A DNA stretch of 64,000 nucleotides from Athripsodes cinereus (lineage: Eukaryota > Arthropoda > Insecta > Trichoptera > Leptoceridae): the NCBI GenBank assembly GCA_947579605.1, contig OX388321.1:9265427-9329426 (forward strand), given 5' to 3'. The translations under genes were made by a program, and so were the position numbers. The stretch's first letter is position 1. Every line of letters begins with the position of its first letter. The notes below the pieces were generated by a model. It ran no database searches and was not told where the DNA came from. It worked only from the letters and a program-made list of their open reading frames with translations. Shown here piece by piece: positions 33,982-45,549 of the stretch.

Positions 33982-34440
33982 CAGTGGAACCTCTCATAAC
34001 GAGCACCTCTCATAACGAGTAATTCGCATATCGAGCAAAAAAAAAGTTAAAAATTTGCTCCCATAACGAACGATATTTCGCATAACGAGTAACATAGAAA
34101 GGGTAGGTAAGTTCCTTTTTCACAACATTCACTTGTGACCTTGTCAGCCGGAACTTCCGCGCCAGTACATCAGTCTGTGTTTAGCACTCGCTCCGTAAGC
34201 GCCTTGGTTTCGCATGTGATCACCCATTCTTCCAAAATTTGTATTGATATTATTAGTATTTTCTTTTATGTGCAAAGTATTATAATCCGTTCAAAATTGT
34301 CCTCGAAGAAAATAACACAAGAAGACAGCCAGAAGAGAATAAAAATAACTGTTGAAATGAAACGTAAAATCATTGAAAAGCGAGAACAAGGTGTGAGCGT
34401 GGCATATCTAGCGCGCACATACGCGCACTTAAAAACTTGA
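33982..34440 (+). mobile_element. pogo/Tigger-like DNA transposon, left end and truncated transposase
   Basis: After a TA dinucleotide (33980-33981) the element starts CAGTGGAACCTCTCATAACG. It then repeats CCTCTCATAACGAG and gives CATATCGAGC and CATAACGAACG words, the typical end of pogo-group elements. The matching right end was not found. The transposase beginning follows at 34309. Confidence 0.75.
34300..34440 (+). pseudogene. pogo/Tigger transposase N-terminus (CENP-B-type helix-turn-helix), truncated
   Basis: The frame reads SSKKITQEDSQKR then KITVEMKRKIIEKREQGV and SVAYLARTYA. This is the first DNA-binding helix-turn-helix of CENP-B and Tigger transposases, which binds the element ends. 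It then breaks into LKT and stop, so the second DNA-binding domain and the catalytic DDE region are missing. The frame is open upstream to 34135 but with unrelated sequence; the true start is probably near 34305. A dead copy. Confidence in the family is good, since the EMKR.IIEK.E.GV..LAR pattern is distinctive. Confidence 0.8.
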
Positions 34441-34659
34441 CTTGAACTCCACAGGACTGACTAATATAATTTGTAGATAGATGTTTAAGAATTAGTGTTT
34501 CCAGATGTTTTTTCTTTGGTGCCGTTTAGACGACTCTATAAAACAAATTAAGATGGAGAAGTCTGAGAATTTGGATTAAATCTCCAAATGAAATGTTTTT
34601 CTGTACATTGATTAAAAACAATTACATACATAAATAGGTATACATTCAAATTAAATACA

Positions 34660-34712
34660 ATCAATATACAGAGGGCGAGTTTATCGCAAAGGCGCGATCT
34701 CTTCCAACTAAC
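34660..34712. repeat. LINE E-like short fragment
   Basis: CAGAGGGCGAGTTTATCGCA, GCGATCTCTTCCAACTAACC matches 19690-19738. Confidence 0.5.
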
Positions 34713-34804
34713 CCAATCTATCTTGTTTAATATTCACGAGTTTATACCTTTTCCTGTTGTTTTTGATATTATTATATTTTATTGTATGTTTCATTCGGTA
34801 ATAC

Positions 34805-34945
34805 CGAGTTCGTCGGTAGCTTGGAGGTAAAGTCACGGCCTCATGCATAAGAGGTGCGCGGACGACAATCAATTGTCGGTTGGCCAAGGTGCTGGCAAAC
34901 TCTTTCACGGGACAAACTTTAAGCTCACTGGAAGAGTGTATAAAG
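34805..34945 (+). mobile_element. SINE S, plus-strand copy with altered B-box region
   Basis: Begins GAGTTCGTCGGTAGCTTGGA, GGTAAAGTC, GGCCTCATGCATAAGAGG. The B box is replaced by ACGACAATCAATTGTCGGTT, which contains a short palindrome, and the body resumes with GGTGCTGGCAAACTC. It belongs to the same anticodon-arm subfamily as 19837-19920. Confidence 0.75.
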
Positions 34946-35296
34946 TCATAGTTTTGAAGTTTATTACAAATAAATAACCGATTTTTCAAATGCCAAGTAG
35001 ACGATGCCAAGTAGAAGCCTTGGCGAAAAAGTTTGAGTTGAATAAATTAAATTTGGAAATTATACAGTGTTTTAAAATCATTTTAACCGATTTTTCATTT
35101 ATAAATATAACATTTGGAAGTTGTTTTTTTAATGTTACATATTTAATTTATTTTAATATTTTTAGAAATTACTCAAAACACATAGAGTATTAAAAATACA
35201 TGTAAGGCTAATTAATATAAATCTATTCACAAACTTGTTTGACTCAGTCACTATGGAATTACTAAATATTAGTGTTATATTTTTATTAATTTATTA

Positions 35297-35340
35297 AACA
35301 TGAACTTCCACCGTGAACTGTCGGTCTAAAATATTAACTA
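35297..35340 (+). repeat. Short dispersed repeat R, copy 3
   Basis: AACATGAACTTCCACC, ACTGTCGGTCTAAAATATTA; same orientation as 5465. Confidence 0.45.
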
Positions 35341-35817
35341 GTTTAGGTCCCACAGATTACCAAAGCATTAATCTTTAACCAATGGTAGGTATAAGAGACA
35401 AATCTTGTACAATAATATTTACATAATAATAAAATAATAATAATATTAAAATTGTACAATTAAAATATTTTTTTTATTTATTTATATCAACAACAACAAA
35501 AAAATACAAAAAACATATGGATTTTTCATAGAACACATAAAACTCTATCTACCACAAAATCAATACGATAAATAAAAGAACAAATTCAAAAACAAATATA
35601 AAAACGAATTTACAAAAAAATAATTATTCAAGTTTTGACAAATTTTGACACAAGCAACATTTCTAGATGAAGACCACAAACAATATTTAATGTTTACATA
35701 GAAAAATACTACATAAACAAATGTAAACAATGCAAATGTTTACACATATTTAAATTTATATAGCAATATTATGTAATGATTCGATAGCTAAATATTTAGG
35801 ATGGTAAAGTTTCTTAT

Positions 35818-35820
<3 letters not shown>

Positions 35821-35851
<31 letters not shown>
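35821..35851. repeat. (AT)n microsatellite
   Basis: Thirty-one bases of alternating A and T. Confidence 0.95.
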
Positions 35852-35853
<2 letters not shown>

Positions 35854-36500
35854 GAGTTACAATCCATTGGATTAGTCTGCAATGAGTTTGGATTTTCTTC
35901 TCTATTCCTCCCTATTCTCAGCCAGTCTCTTCAGCTCTACGTATGAGCCACAAAAGTAAATGTTAAAGCATATTTTCAACGCAATCATTTCCGATATTTA
36001 TTTGAAACACTTCACAAAGAAAAAGAAATTGCAAAATAAAAAATATTATGTTCAAATATTTTTTGTATCTTCTTTTTATTCAAATTTAACCTGCTGTATC
36101 GAATAATACATTATTATTCACGTGATTTATGATTTTAAAACACGGAGGAAATTAAATGGAAGTTCCCATTCAGAGCAGTTTTATTTATATTAACAAAATG
36201 ACTTCCTTCCGCGTCATTACTAATGCGACTTATACTCTTATATCATTAGCCTGGAGACAGAGTAATACTGGGGAAATAATACTAGTACAAATATAATAAA
36301 ATAATCTACATTTTACAAACCAGCTGTTCCCCTAGCTTCCTTCAAAAAAAATTAATCATTGGTATAAATCGAAAAATGTTCTTAAATCAAAGTTTTCGAC
36401 ATAATTTCTTTTAATTCTATCACAATATCTTTGGGTAATGCCGTGTTGATAAACAATGTATATCACTATAAGGACATAAAAATAATGTCACATTTAAAAA

Positions 36501-36643
36501 AAAAGATATACCTATCTGGGTTTTTGTTTTAAACCCAAATACAACCTTATACACCTTTCACAGTAAGCTACTAAAAGCTTGTGTCGTGAAAGGGGAGCTT
36601 GCCGACGAGGCCGAGACTCTACCTCCAGGCTACCAACGAACTC
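36501..36643 (-). mobile_element. SINE S, copy lacking the B box
   Basis: The antisense runs from the 3' hairpin (CTGGGTTTTTGTTTTAAACCCA) through TATACACCTTTCACAGTAAG to GTGAAAGGGGAGCTTGCC and GACGAGGCCGAGACTCTACC. About 35 bases including the B box are deleted, so this copy could not be a polymerase III source gene. Confidence 0.85.
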
Positions 36644-36872
36644 AAATATTTGTTTGAACATTAAACGGTATTTGCCTTATACAAAACATGATAAATTAAA
36701 CAACATTGCATTGTCTTCGATTTTCAAAAAAAATGTTTATAATTCAATTTAAAACAGAACAAATCATATCAATAAACAAAATGAAACCAATATTTTGAGA
36801 ACGTTCTATTGATTGAAAATTGCTTTGTGAATTTTCAATCAACAATATTGCTTTGTTTTTCGAACGCTAATC

Positions 36873-36965
36873 AGAACGCTAGGAATGCCGTAGAAAAGTT
36901 GACTGAATTGGCATTAAATTACTCACTATGGATGTTTTTTTTATTTTTGAGCTCTGGGATGGAAG
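36873..36965 (+). pseudogene. Degenerate LINE family B fragment
   Basis: TCAGAACGCTAGGAATGCCG, TAGAAAAGTTGACTGAATTGGCA align with family B TCAGAGCGCAAGGAATGTCG, TGGAAAGAGGTGACGC. Confidence 0.55.
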
Positions 36966-36969
36966 AAAA

Positions 36970-37900
36970 TAAAAAGAAAAATATCCAAGAAAATGCTTAG
37001 TAGATGCAAGTATGTGCTATTCTCTTAATGTATGGTAAAAGCTTTGATAACGGAAATAAATATGTACTCATAGATATAATCAAATATTTATTAGATGCCT
37101 GAGCTGATAAAATTTAAATTGTAAATAAAATTCCCTCCATAAAAATAACGATATTCTAATCATCCTTCAATGGTCTATTTGATTATTTACTAACAGTTAA
37201 TAATCAAATAGTAATAATCAGTTAGCCTTAATCAAATTCGTAGAAGATGCCGAATGGGTAATCAAAATCAAATAAAAATAAGAGTTTGTCGGTAATTCAA
37301 AAGTTAATAGGTAGTAGTAGTAGTACTATTTGTGAAACGAGGCGTTCATTAAAGACAATAAAGTTTATTTGGAAGTAATCGAATTGAATACAAAATACTA
37401 CCTACAATTTTATTCACTGATTTTAGGATACTTAGAATTGCTTTAAATTACTATTGAAAAGAGGTGGTCAGCTCAAGAGAGGGTAAACATATAATTGCGC
37501 AGTTACATATTTTTTAAAATGACTCCTCGTACGAATTTGACTTTATAAATATTTGACGGTGAAGTAACTTTGAGGTAATTTTGAATAGGTATAAGTTAAG
37601 TCTGACCTTATTGTCTGAGCTTTGTTGGAACCTATCTTAAAAACCGATAAATTCGCCTTCTGAACATTAAAGTATTTTTAATTGAAATTATGTATTTCGT
37701 CTTTCAAGGACATTGTCAATCAGATTGATCGTCTCCATGATGCAAGTATAATATCTTATTGTGAAGGTGCAGAGAGGAAAATTTTCTTAAAAAAAGTCCT
37801 TTAGGTGAATCTTGATCCTTCCCTTGGAGAGAACTTCGTGTAATAAATAACATTCTTTAAACATTGAATGACATTCTTTAAACAATCGATTCTAATTTTT
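36970..37900. other. AT-rich stretch, no gene seen
   Basis: Bases 37695-37735 (GTCTTTCAAGGACATTGTCA) are related to the hairpin element at 19239-19320. Otherwise nothing. Confidence 0.4.
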
Positions 37901-37907
37901 CACTTTA

Positions 37908-37962
37908 TAACGCTCCTCTTACGATGGAGCATAGGTCAGAAACTAATCTTCTCTACACTTTA
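37908..37962 (-). pseudogene. LINE family B, last 55 bases
   Basis: AACGCTCCTCTTACGATGGAGC, ATAGGTCAGAAAC corresponds to the antisense of ...CTGCCCTGTGCTCCCGAGAGGAGCG. Confidence 0.5.
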
Positions 37963-38049
37963 CATAACATTTGTAATAAGAATACACAAAGGACAATATT
38001 TAACAGCCCAGTGGTAGCTCTGCCTCCGGGCCATGACCTACCATAACCA

Positions 38050-38350
38050 ATGTGGAAAACCCTCAACAGGATGAGAACAGGAGTAGGACGCATTAGGAAG
38101 AACCTTCAGAGATGTGGTTTGGCTGAGAGCACGATGTGTGAATGTGGAGAGGAGCAAAACACTGGGCATCTCCTGACATACACAACGGCTCCCAGACAGT
38201 GTCATTGAGAGGAATTCGTGGAGCGAACTTACCTGGCGGGAGCTGCAAGAGAGGTCGTGGCTTTTTGGGAAGGAATAGGAATATAGGTTTTTTTAATATT
38301 TTGTTATTTTTATCGTTTGCTGACCGACACGAAAAGAAGAAGAAGAAGTA
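38050..38350 (+). pseudogene. LINE family F C-terminal fragment with zinc-knuckle motif
   Basis: From 38050 the frame reads MWKTLNRMRTGVGRIRKNLQ, then TMCECGEEQNTGHLL, a CxC..H zinc-knuckle-like motif that closes several LINE ORF2 proteins. After an in-frame TGA at 38206 comes REVVAFWEGIGI and a stop at 38284. The 3' end carries AAAAGAAGAAGAAGAAG. A shorter copy with the same CxC..H..C pattern is at 51253. Confidence 0.8.
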
Positions 38351-38359
38351 CTCTGATGT

Positions 38360-39195
38360 AGTTATGGAATGAAGTATCGTTTGAAAACGGAAATCTAAGC
38401 TTTTGTAGAAGAAAAGGTACTGTTTTTGGTGAAACAAGAAACAAATATAGTAAATATGTTATTATTCATCACGTAAAACAACCGTGACGAATTATAATAG
38501 AAAAAAAGTTTTTCATTACTTACGTTACTTTAACGTCGCGTAGTGTTGTCGTCTGTTTTTGTCGAATTAATAATATCTATCTATTGTTTACCTTACAGGC
38601 TATAAAATATTCAAATGAAAGCCATTTATATCTACAAAGCGACAAAAAATAACAATAATTACTCTTTATTTTGGTCCGTTTGGCTGTGTGCCCTTATTCC
38701 TGAATATAAAAAGGTACTTTTTTTATTAATACTACTTACTAGCATTGAACCTGCCTTCATTAAGAGTTGTGTATCTATCGAAAATATTTTAATATAATTG
38801 AGACTAAATTACTGCTGAGATAAAAGTGTTGGAGGCTTTATATCACATTTAAAAAAAAGAACAAAAACTTTAGATTATTTTGAAAAAAGAGACCTACTCT
38901 GTTCTTAAATTGAATTGATTTTAAATTAAATGAGGAATGTCTTATACTAAAAATCTTTTTCTTTATGGTACAGAGAGTATGACGTTAATTATACGCAACG
39001 GGTCATTGGCACTTATGTAAAATGACATGACGGTATTGATAAACTAGAGGTTGCCTCAATATGTATAAAAATTATATTATACCGTCTAGAATCGCACTCT
39101 CAATGGATGAAAATTTGCGAAATACAGGAAAGTATTCTCGTCATATAAATCTATATTCTTAGTAAAAATCTTTAGTAGATGACAAAACCAATCAG
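38360..39195. other. AT-rich stretch, no gene seen
   Basis: Nothing recognised. Confidence 0.4.
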
Positions 39196-39199
39196 AAAC

Positions 39200-39300
39200 C
39201 TCGAATGGAGAACCATGTTTACACAATGTAACATTGTGTAAAATCTAATCGGAAGAAGTGAGAAAGGTGTCCTAACGCTTACGAATTGGCTCTAGGCTGT
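39200..39300 (-). repeat. Repeat with terminal palindrome, copy 2
   Basis: Reverse complement of the repeat at 5591-5686. The palindrome here is perfect over 25 bases (TTTACACAATG..CATTGTGTAAA, 39218-39242). The shared unique part is CGAATTGGCTCTAGGCTG. Confidence 0.6.
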
Positions 39301-39751
39301 GTCCTTTCGGTGTCCATGGACAACGTTCAGATGTATCATTGTATACTCAAACATTTTTATTGTACATCACCTCGACGTCTACCATTAAAATAGTGTGAAG
39401 TGGACTAACTGCATTTATAAAGAACATGCAGGTTGTCCTCTTTGTGCCATATGAATGTAAAATTACATATTTTAAATGTACACGAAAGTGGACTTAATCT
39501 TATTTACGTGGGGCGAGGATCGTAATTGGTAATGATTATGAACTTTACAGTTAGAATTTTGTTGACATAACCATTATTTTGTATACACGTGCTCTCATTA
39601 TTAGTTTGTTTGTCAATATTGCTAGGTTGATTCATGAAAGGTTAATGTAAGGATCTGAATGATTTTAAGGAAAGTTTGATTGGTTTGCATATTTGATAAG
39701 TTGTTTCTTCCCCTTCTATTAGAAGTAGGTACCTACTTATATATTATATAT

Positions 39752-39900
39752 ATCTTCTTCTTCTTCTCTGAGTGCCTTTCAGTTCTCCACAGCTCTGGCG
39801 ATCACACTAATGTAAGATTCGTGATTCTACGCCGTCCGGAACAAATCCTTCATTCCTGTTATATCGGCTCATTTTATTAGGTTACGCAGCTGCGACACAA
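39752..39900 (-). pseudogene. (GAA)-tailed LINE 3' end
   Basis: The plus strand starts CTTCTTCTTCTTCTCTGAGT, the antisense of a (GAA)n tail. It is followed by about 130 bases that are richer in GC than the neighbours (CAGCTCTGGCGATCACACTA). No coding frame could be assigned. Confidence 0.45.
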
Positions 39901-40610
39901 TGTTCCCAACCTGCTCTATGCATTATTATTTAGATTCAAAAATATTTATAATGCTACGCTATATGTAGGAAATGTTACTTTTTATTGATGTACTTCCGAT
40001 GACCAATCAAACTTTGTAGAGCCTTAACCTCCGAAACAACGAATCTCAAATCCTTTTGGTCTTAGACACCGTATTGCCAACCAGCTTTAGCAAGTATTAC
40101 AAATAAAAATATACCTACAAATGTATGTGTATTATAATGTATTAATATTATATATCCGAGTAGATATGTATTATAATCTAGAATTCTAGAACAATCAAAC
40201 CGCATATTTTATATACGCCTTGTTTTCTTATCTTCACTCATTACTTAAGCTGTCTTTCTTATTAATCCACGCAACTTATTTTAGACATTAAATAATTCTT
40301 AACTCTACTCTTTGGTTAATATTATCTTTCCTACACATTCCAACACTTTTCGTTGATCTTGATCTATCTTTCAGCAGTCAGTCAACATTTAACTTGTGCC
40401 AACTTTAATCTACGTATTTATCACCTCGTCTTTCATATCTTGTGAAGAAAGGAAAAGAACAGACAAAATCAGATAATCTTACACTAAATCATACTCTTAA
40501 CTCCGGAAAGGTTCTTATGTTTGCTATTTTTTTCTGATGGACAACTTACATTTTTTCTGTATTTCTAAGTCGTTTTGATAAATTTCTACGATCTTACATA
40601 CTTTCATCCA
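39901..40610. other. AT-rich stretch, no gene seen
   Basis: Nothing recognised. Confidence 0.4.
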
Positions 40611-40617
40611 ACTGCTT

Positions 40618-40850
40618 TTTAACGCTCTTCCCGGAAACACAGGGAAGAAATTAGTCTCCTTCATTCAGAACATCTCTGCATCAATCGAGTCACCTCATGT
40701 AGTCATAGAAACGGCGTATTGCCAAAAAGGTCGTCTAAGCTGTCGGATACTTGAAATGAAAAAAGTTATTTTTTCCAATGGTAACTCAACTAGGACCATC
40801 TTTTCATGACCAATATAATACCAGTATTCTGTCCTCTCTGACCTATACTC
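40618..40850 (-). pseudogene. Degenerate LINE family B fragment
   Basis: Antisense landmarks AACGCTCTTCCCGGAAACAC, AACATCTCTGCATCAATCGAG, GTCATAGAAACGGCGTATTG, GACCATCTTTTCATG follow the same order as 14156-14400. Confidence 0.7.
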
Positions 40851-41001
40851 AATTTAATTTATTTGGCCAATAAGTTGAAGGTGAAAAGAGGTCTAGTTCC
40901 ACCAGATTCCCAAAAACCTACAAAACCTTTGATCACAATATAAAACATCTGTGATGATGTTAAATCAATATACCTAGTACAATTACATTGTCGCTGGATG
41001 T

Positions 41002-41463
41002 TTGAGTTATGATACACTTGAGAGGAGAAGAACATTTTTCTTACTAAAACATTTTTTTAAATTGTTGAATGGAATAATTCATAATCCAATGATTTTGATA
41101 GAGCTGTCATTTTACGTACCACACTCCTACAATAGATCGCGGGGGCATTTGTTGTTCTATCCTACCCATGGAAGAACGAATTTGGCGATGAATTCTCCGG
41201 CCAACAGAGCAATGGTATTTTTTAATTTGTTGGCTCAGAACTGTGACATATTTTCTCTGTCCTACAGAGAGTTCGTTGCCTTAATTGAGGCAACGAGCAT
41301 TCTGTGGTGATCTTTTGTTTGCTTGTTTGTTTATGTTTTGAATATTGTGAATATTGTGTTACTATGTAGGTATAAATTGTATCTCTTTGAACATCGCATT
41401 GGCCTAAAGCTGTAATGATGTGCAAAGGAAATTTAAAGAGAATAATAATAATAATAATAATAA
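41002..41463 (+). pseudogene. LINE family H C-terminal fragment with 3' end and (AAT)n tail
   Basis: The 102-codon frame reads LERRRTFFLLKHFFKLLNGI, FYVPHSYNRSRGHLLF, NSPANRAMVFFNLLAQNCDI and YREFVALIEA, the pattern of the far C-terminus of several insect LINE polymerases (RR..F..L.KL.NG, VP....RS, SP..R..N). After the stop at 41308 comes the 3' region with CATCGCATTGGCCTAAAGCTG and (AAT)n at 41440-41463, also present at 6781-6862. 5'-truncated, otherwise little damaged. Confidence 0.7.
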
Positions 41464-41469
41464 TTAAAA

Positions 41470-43080
41470 ACAAATATGGAAAAATATCACTATTTCATGC
41501 TAAAATAAAAATAGGTATCGTTATTTTTCTTACTCCATAAAGCATGGAGGCTGTTAAAATAAAAAATATATAGTCGTTATTTTAATTCAATAATAGCTTC
41601 ATGGTGTAATAACAATATCATAACTTTAATTTATAGATACGTAACATTTAATTCACGTCCCGTTGTTGTTCATTTCATCTACAACAATATATCACCCTTT
41701 GAAGTTGTCTTGTTTTGTAAACGATCAAATTAATTTTTATAAGATAAAAATTTAACAAAACACTCTCCAAGTATTTTTATTAAGTAGATAATAAGAATAA
41801 TAATAATATCAGGTCATTAACCAACAACCCGTCATTGCCCTGGGAATAATTCAAAATATTAAAACAGTTAAGTATCTCTTATCCGTAGAGTAATTATTAA
41901 GTGTAGTTAATTCAGCAAGTAGGTAACCTTAAAACAATATATGCCATCATGTTAGTGTTTATATTGAAATGAAGAAGGCGACTTGTAATTATTACACGCA
42001 GTTCATCTGCTGATTATCGTATTTGTGTATAACCAACACATGATAAATCACTCGGAATAGGTGGCAAACCACATCTTTGAATTGAAAATGTTAGTTCAGG
42101 TTAGTTGTAAGACATTGCATTCAAGCGATAAACTTGCCCTTTGTACATTTAATTGAACAACTGATATTTTTATAAATAAATAAATAAATCTTTATTGGCC
42201 AAATTAAAAAAATACACAACATGATAGTAAAAGAATACAAAAAAATCTGGACCAATAGGCGGACTTGTTGCTGGGCAACGTCTTCCAGTCAATCCTTATT
42301 TATAATTATTTATATTGATTTGAAATACTGTAACTAATGTACACTTATACTAAACTAAATAAATAGGTAATAAATTTTTACTCGCAATTTTTTACGTACA
42401 GGACATAATCAAGTACAACAATTTTGACGCCCTTTTGTCCGTTCCCAATATTTTTTGATTCTAGGTAGCTATAAATAAAAACAAACACACAAACGTACGA
42501 ACGTATTAAAATATTAATCAGAAGATTGTCTATTATTCTGATTATGAATTAAATTGCAATAAACTATGCTAAAACTAGTTTTAGTGAAAAGTTTAAGTAT
42601 TATACTAAAATGTAAATTTATGTAATTATGTGTTATTATTCTTTGCTTATTTAGGCAACCGTACATAACTTATGTTATATACATATCTGCATGACGTATA
42701 TATAGTATATACCGTGTTTGTCTTTAAAAAAATATTTATTTCTTGTGTTGTTTTACAAAAAAAAAATTATTATGAGTACATTTATCACCAGGTGGCAATA
42801 CCAGTTGTTTACACGTTGACTACTATTGAAAAAAAAAATTCACTTTATCTCAGTACCCTTGGTAATTTATATGGCGTGAATGTTACTTTTCCGTTGTATA
42901 ATAAATGATTTTGTATCAAAAACTTTGCTGATGTTATGTTCCTTTTCTAAAGAGTATTGTTATCTTCTTCAATGAGTTTTTTTTACTCTCTTTCTCCTTG
43001 CTATGACGACCTTTTAAATCTTTATGGAAATTAGGAGTAATGTAGCTAGGAGGCATTTGGGAGTAATGACAATTATCTTT
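41470..43080. other. AT-rich stretch, no gene seen
   Basis: 42176-42330 looks like an antisense LINE 3' end (AAATAAATAAATAAATCTTT, AAAATCTGGACCAATAGG, GTCTTCCAGTCAATCC). 42118-42155 resembles LINE E. No gene. Confidence 0.4.
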
Positions 43081-43084
43081 TTTC

Positions 43085-43300
43085 ACAAGTCTGCTAACCA
43101 ACAGACTAACTGCGTGTAAAACATATGGTTTATTCTATACGTGGCAATAAAAACTTAAGACATGCAAAATTGTTGGCTTGACTTGCTGAGCCGAAGATGT
43201 AAAATGTCGTTTTCGAAATATTTTACTAAAACTTTACTTTAACAAGATACTCGAAAATTGTGCCATAAAAAATATGGGACAGGTCTCAAGCTTCATTCCC
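43085..43300 (-). repeat. Repeat D, degenerate copy
   Basis: Antisense landmarks: ctaaccaacagactaactgc, aagacatgcaaaattgttgg, gatgtaaaatgtcg and gatactcgaaaatt. Confidence 0.5.
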
Positions 43301-43309
43301 GCAGAGATA

Positions 43310-45355
43310 TTGAGATCAAATCGTCTTTGAAAGAGTAAAATTAATGCTTTTTTGTATAAACTTTAGTATGAACAGAAAGTGTAGATCAAAATGGCTTGAT
43401 ACTTTAGAATCTTTAGATTAAACACTAAAGGATGAAAATGAGTTGAGCACATCGTGAATAGAAGAGAAAAGATTGCATGACGATGTGACTGAGTTAGGAG
43501 TGATAATTAATGTTAGCAAGGACAGTAGTGTACGGCTATTAATCCTTTTTGCATACTCTGCAAGGGAAGTGGCGTGACAATACGAATGTATTCAAAACTT
43601 TACTAGTGATAAGCTATCGATGAAACAAAATATTTGTAAATTAATTGTACGTATAAATTTTCTACCTAATACCGTCATGGTTTTATGTATAGGTATTGTG
43701 AAAATCACTTTGCGATGTAATATTGAACAATGTTTGACAATTTCCTTTGATTTTGTGTATAAAATTTCAGTATTGAATACCGTTATTCTTTGAGCATTCC
43801 TTCCATACATTGTAGTAGGTAGTCCATAATATATTATTATTTTCCTTTCATAATAATTCTTTTCATTCACGTCACAGAATAACATCCGACGATACGTCCC
43901 TATTATATTGTGAATATCAGAAGAAGTGTATCAACAATATGTCAAAATTAAGAAAACATTGTAGGTAGGTATATAAAAGAATGAAGAATGTAAGGAAATT
44001 GTATCGATAAAATAAAAACAAAGGAAATCTACCCCCATAACTCCAAATATTTTCACTCATACATTACCATTGTTGCAATATTACCGCTCTTTTCAAATTT
44101 ATGAGATTTCCGTAGTTTACTGATATTCTGTACCAGCTTATGTTATTAGCTTTTTTGGAAGACGTTGCCTCAAGGCAATAGATATGTTTACCTTTTGTAC
44201 AAATTTATTTTGATAAATTGTTTATTATTACTATGCCATCATCTGACAAACCGAAATCTTTCTATGATATTTAATGTAAAGAACCTTGTTGCGAAATTTC
44301 ATCTGATAGTGAAGGCTTATTTTCACTAAGCACTTCCGAGTACCTAAATTCTCAGACATTTCTATAAAAAAATTAAAAAAAAACCTTCTAACGGAAAACC
44401 TTTCTAAAGGCATTTTTGGATGTGTGGGTCTCAAGATGGGTCCCCTGCCAACTGACGTGGTAGGGTTGGAGATGCCAACACTGGCATAGTAGTACTGACA
44501 GACTAGAGAGAGTTGAAAGATAAATAAATTGTCTCCTAAACGGATATATTGGAAACCTTTGGTCTCCTGCAATATCTGACAAATAAAGTTATTTCAACAT
44601 AAAGGTCTGAAAGATTGCAAAATTCCTATAACAGTTATATCAGAATGAAAAGATTATCTTATGAGAAATAGTTTCATGGTAAAGGAAGCTTGTATGAATA
44701 GTTACATAGGTATATCTAGGTAATTTATATTTTCCCATAAAGACGATGGTAGGAGTATTGTGAATGCACCCATAAAAATATAATAGCGATATTTATGTCT
44801 TCGACTGGTATTCCATTAAATGTGAAAAGAATCATAAAATTTGAGAATTTTAAAACTAAATTAATACACGGCTCTCAAATAATGAATAATCTCAGATTAC
44901 ATCAGCTTGCACGTGCCGTTTCGAATTATTCTTTTTGTATACAAGAAGATAATAGAAGAATAGAGTTTTTGAATAAAACATTTTTACAAAGTAGGAATAG
45001 GTAGGTACTTTTAATATTTGTGAATTGTAAATTTGACTTTAGCGTCACAACTTAAGTAAAGGTAAACATTCAAATTTAAAACTTTATACTTGTCTTAAGA
45101 AATCGTACTAAAACTGGGACTTTACAAAAATGTCAAACTTAAATACAAAAGTATTAAAAATGTAAAACGTAAATATTAACAAACGAGTACCTTTTTATCT
45201 ATGAGATCATTGATACACTAGTCAAGAAACAGTGTTCAAATGATTTTTTACATAGTTTGACTGATAAAGAAGTTTATAATTCCATATTTAATGTAAAATT
45301 GTTAACATTACAAACTTTCAATACCTACATTTAATAAGCCTGAATATTTCCATTG
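43310..45355. other. AT-rich stretch, no gene seen
   Basis: Small frames at 43592-43885, 44231-44582 and 44795-45004 were inspected and match nothing I know. Bases 44390-44510 are richer in GC and may be a repeat that I cannot name. Confidence 0.35.
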
Positions 45356-45359
45356 TAAA

Positions 45360-45480
45360 TTGATCTATCTATCTACGAGAATCACGCTGTATCTCTTATG
45401 GGATAGGCTAAGAGTAGGAATCATCAGTCCGAGATCTCCTTATACACTTTTACTTCGTCCACTTTCATTTTATATGTTTT
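45360..45480 (-). pseudogene. Degenerate LINE family A 3' end
   Basis: Starts with TCTATCTATCTAC (tail antisense) and continues TATCTCTTATGGGATAGGCT, a mutated form of the CCACTTGGGATAGGC-type end of family A. Confidence 0.4.
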
Positions 45481-45549
45481 TATGCAGGCAATTGATCTAT
45501 CTATTTCAAAATAGGATCGCCTTTGAGATTTTAATCTACGTGGTGTAGT

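Larger units (their letters stand above)
34975..36498. other. AT-rich stretch, no gene seen
   Basis: Holds repeat R (35297-35340) and an AT microsatellite (35821-35851). The A-rich block at 35465-35660 may be an antisense LINE 3' end. Confidence 0.4.

Noticed and set aside
38093..38437. 114-codon minus-strand ORF and 76-codon plus-strand ORF at 38142
   Set aside because: Out-of-frame readings of the LINE F fragment, whose correct frame shows the zinc-knuckle motif.
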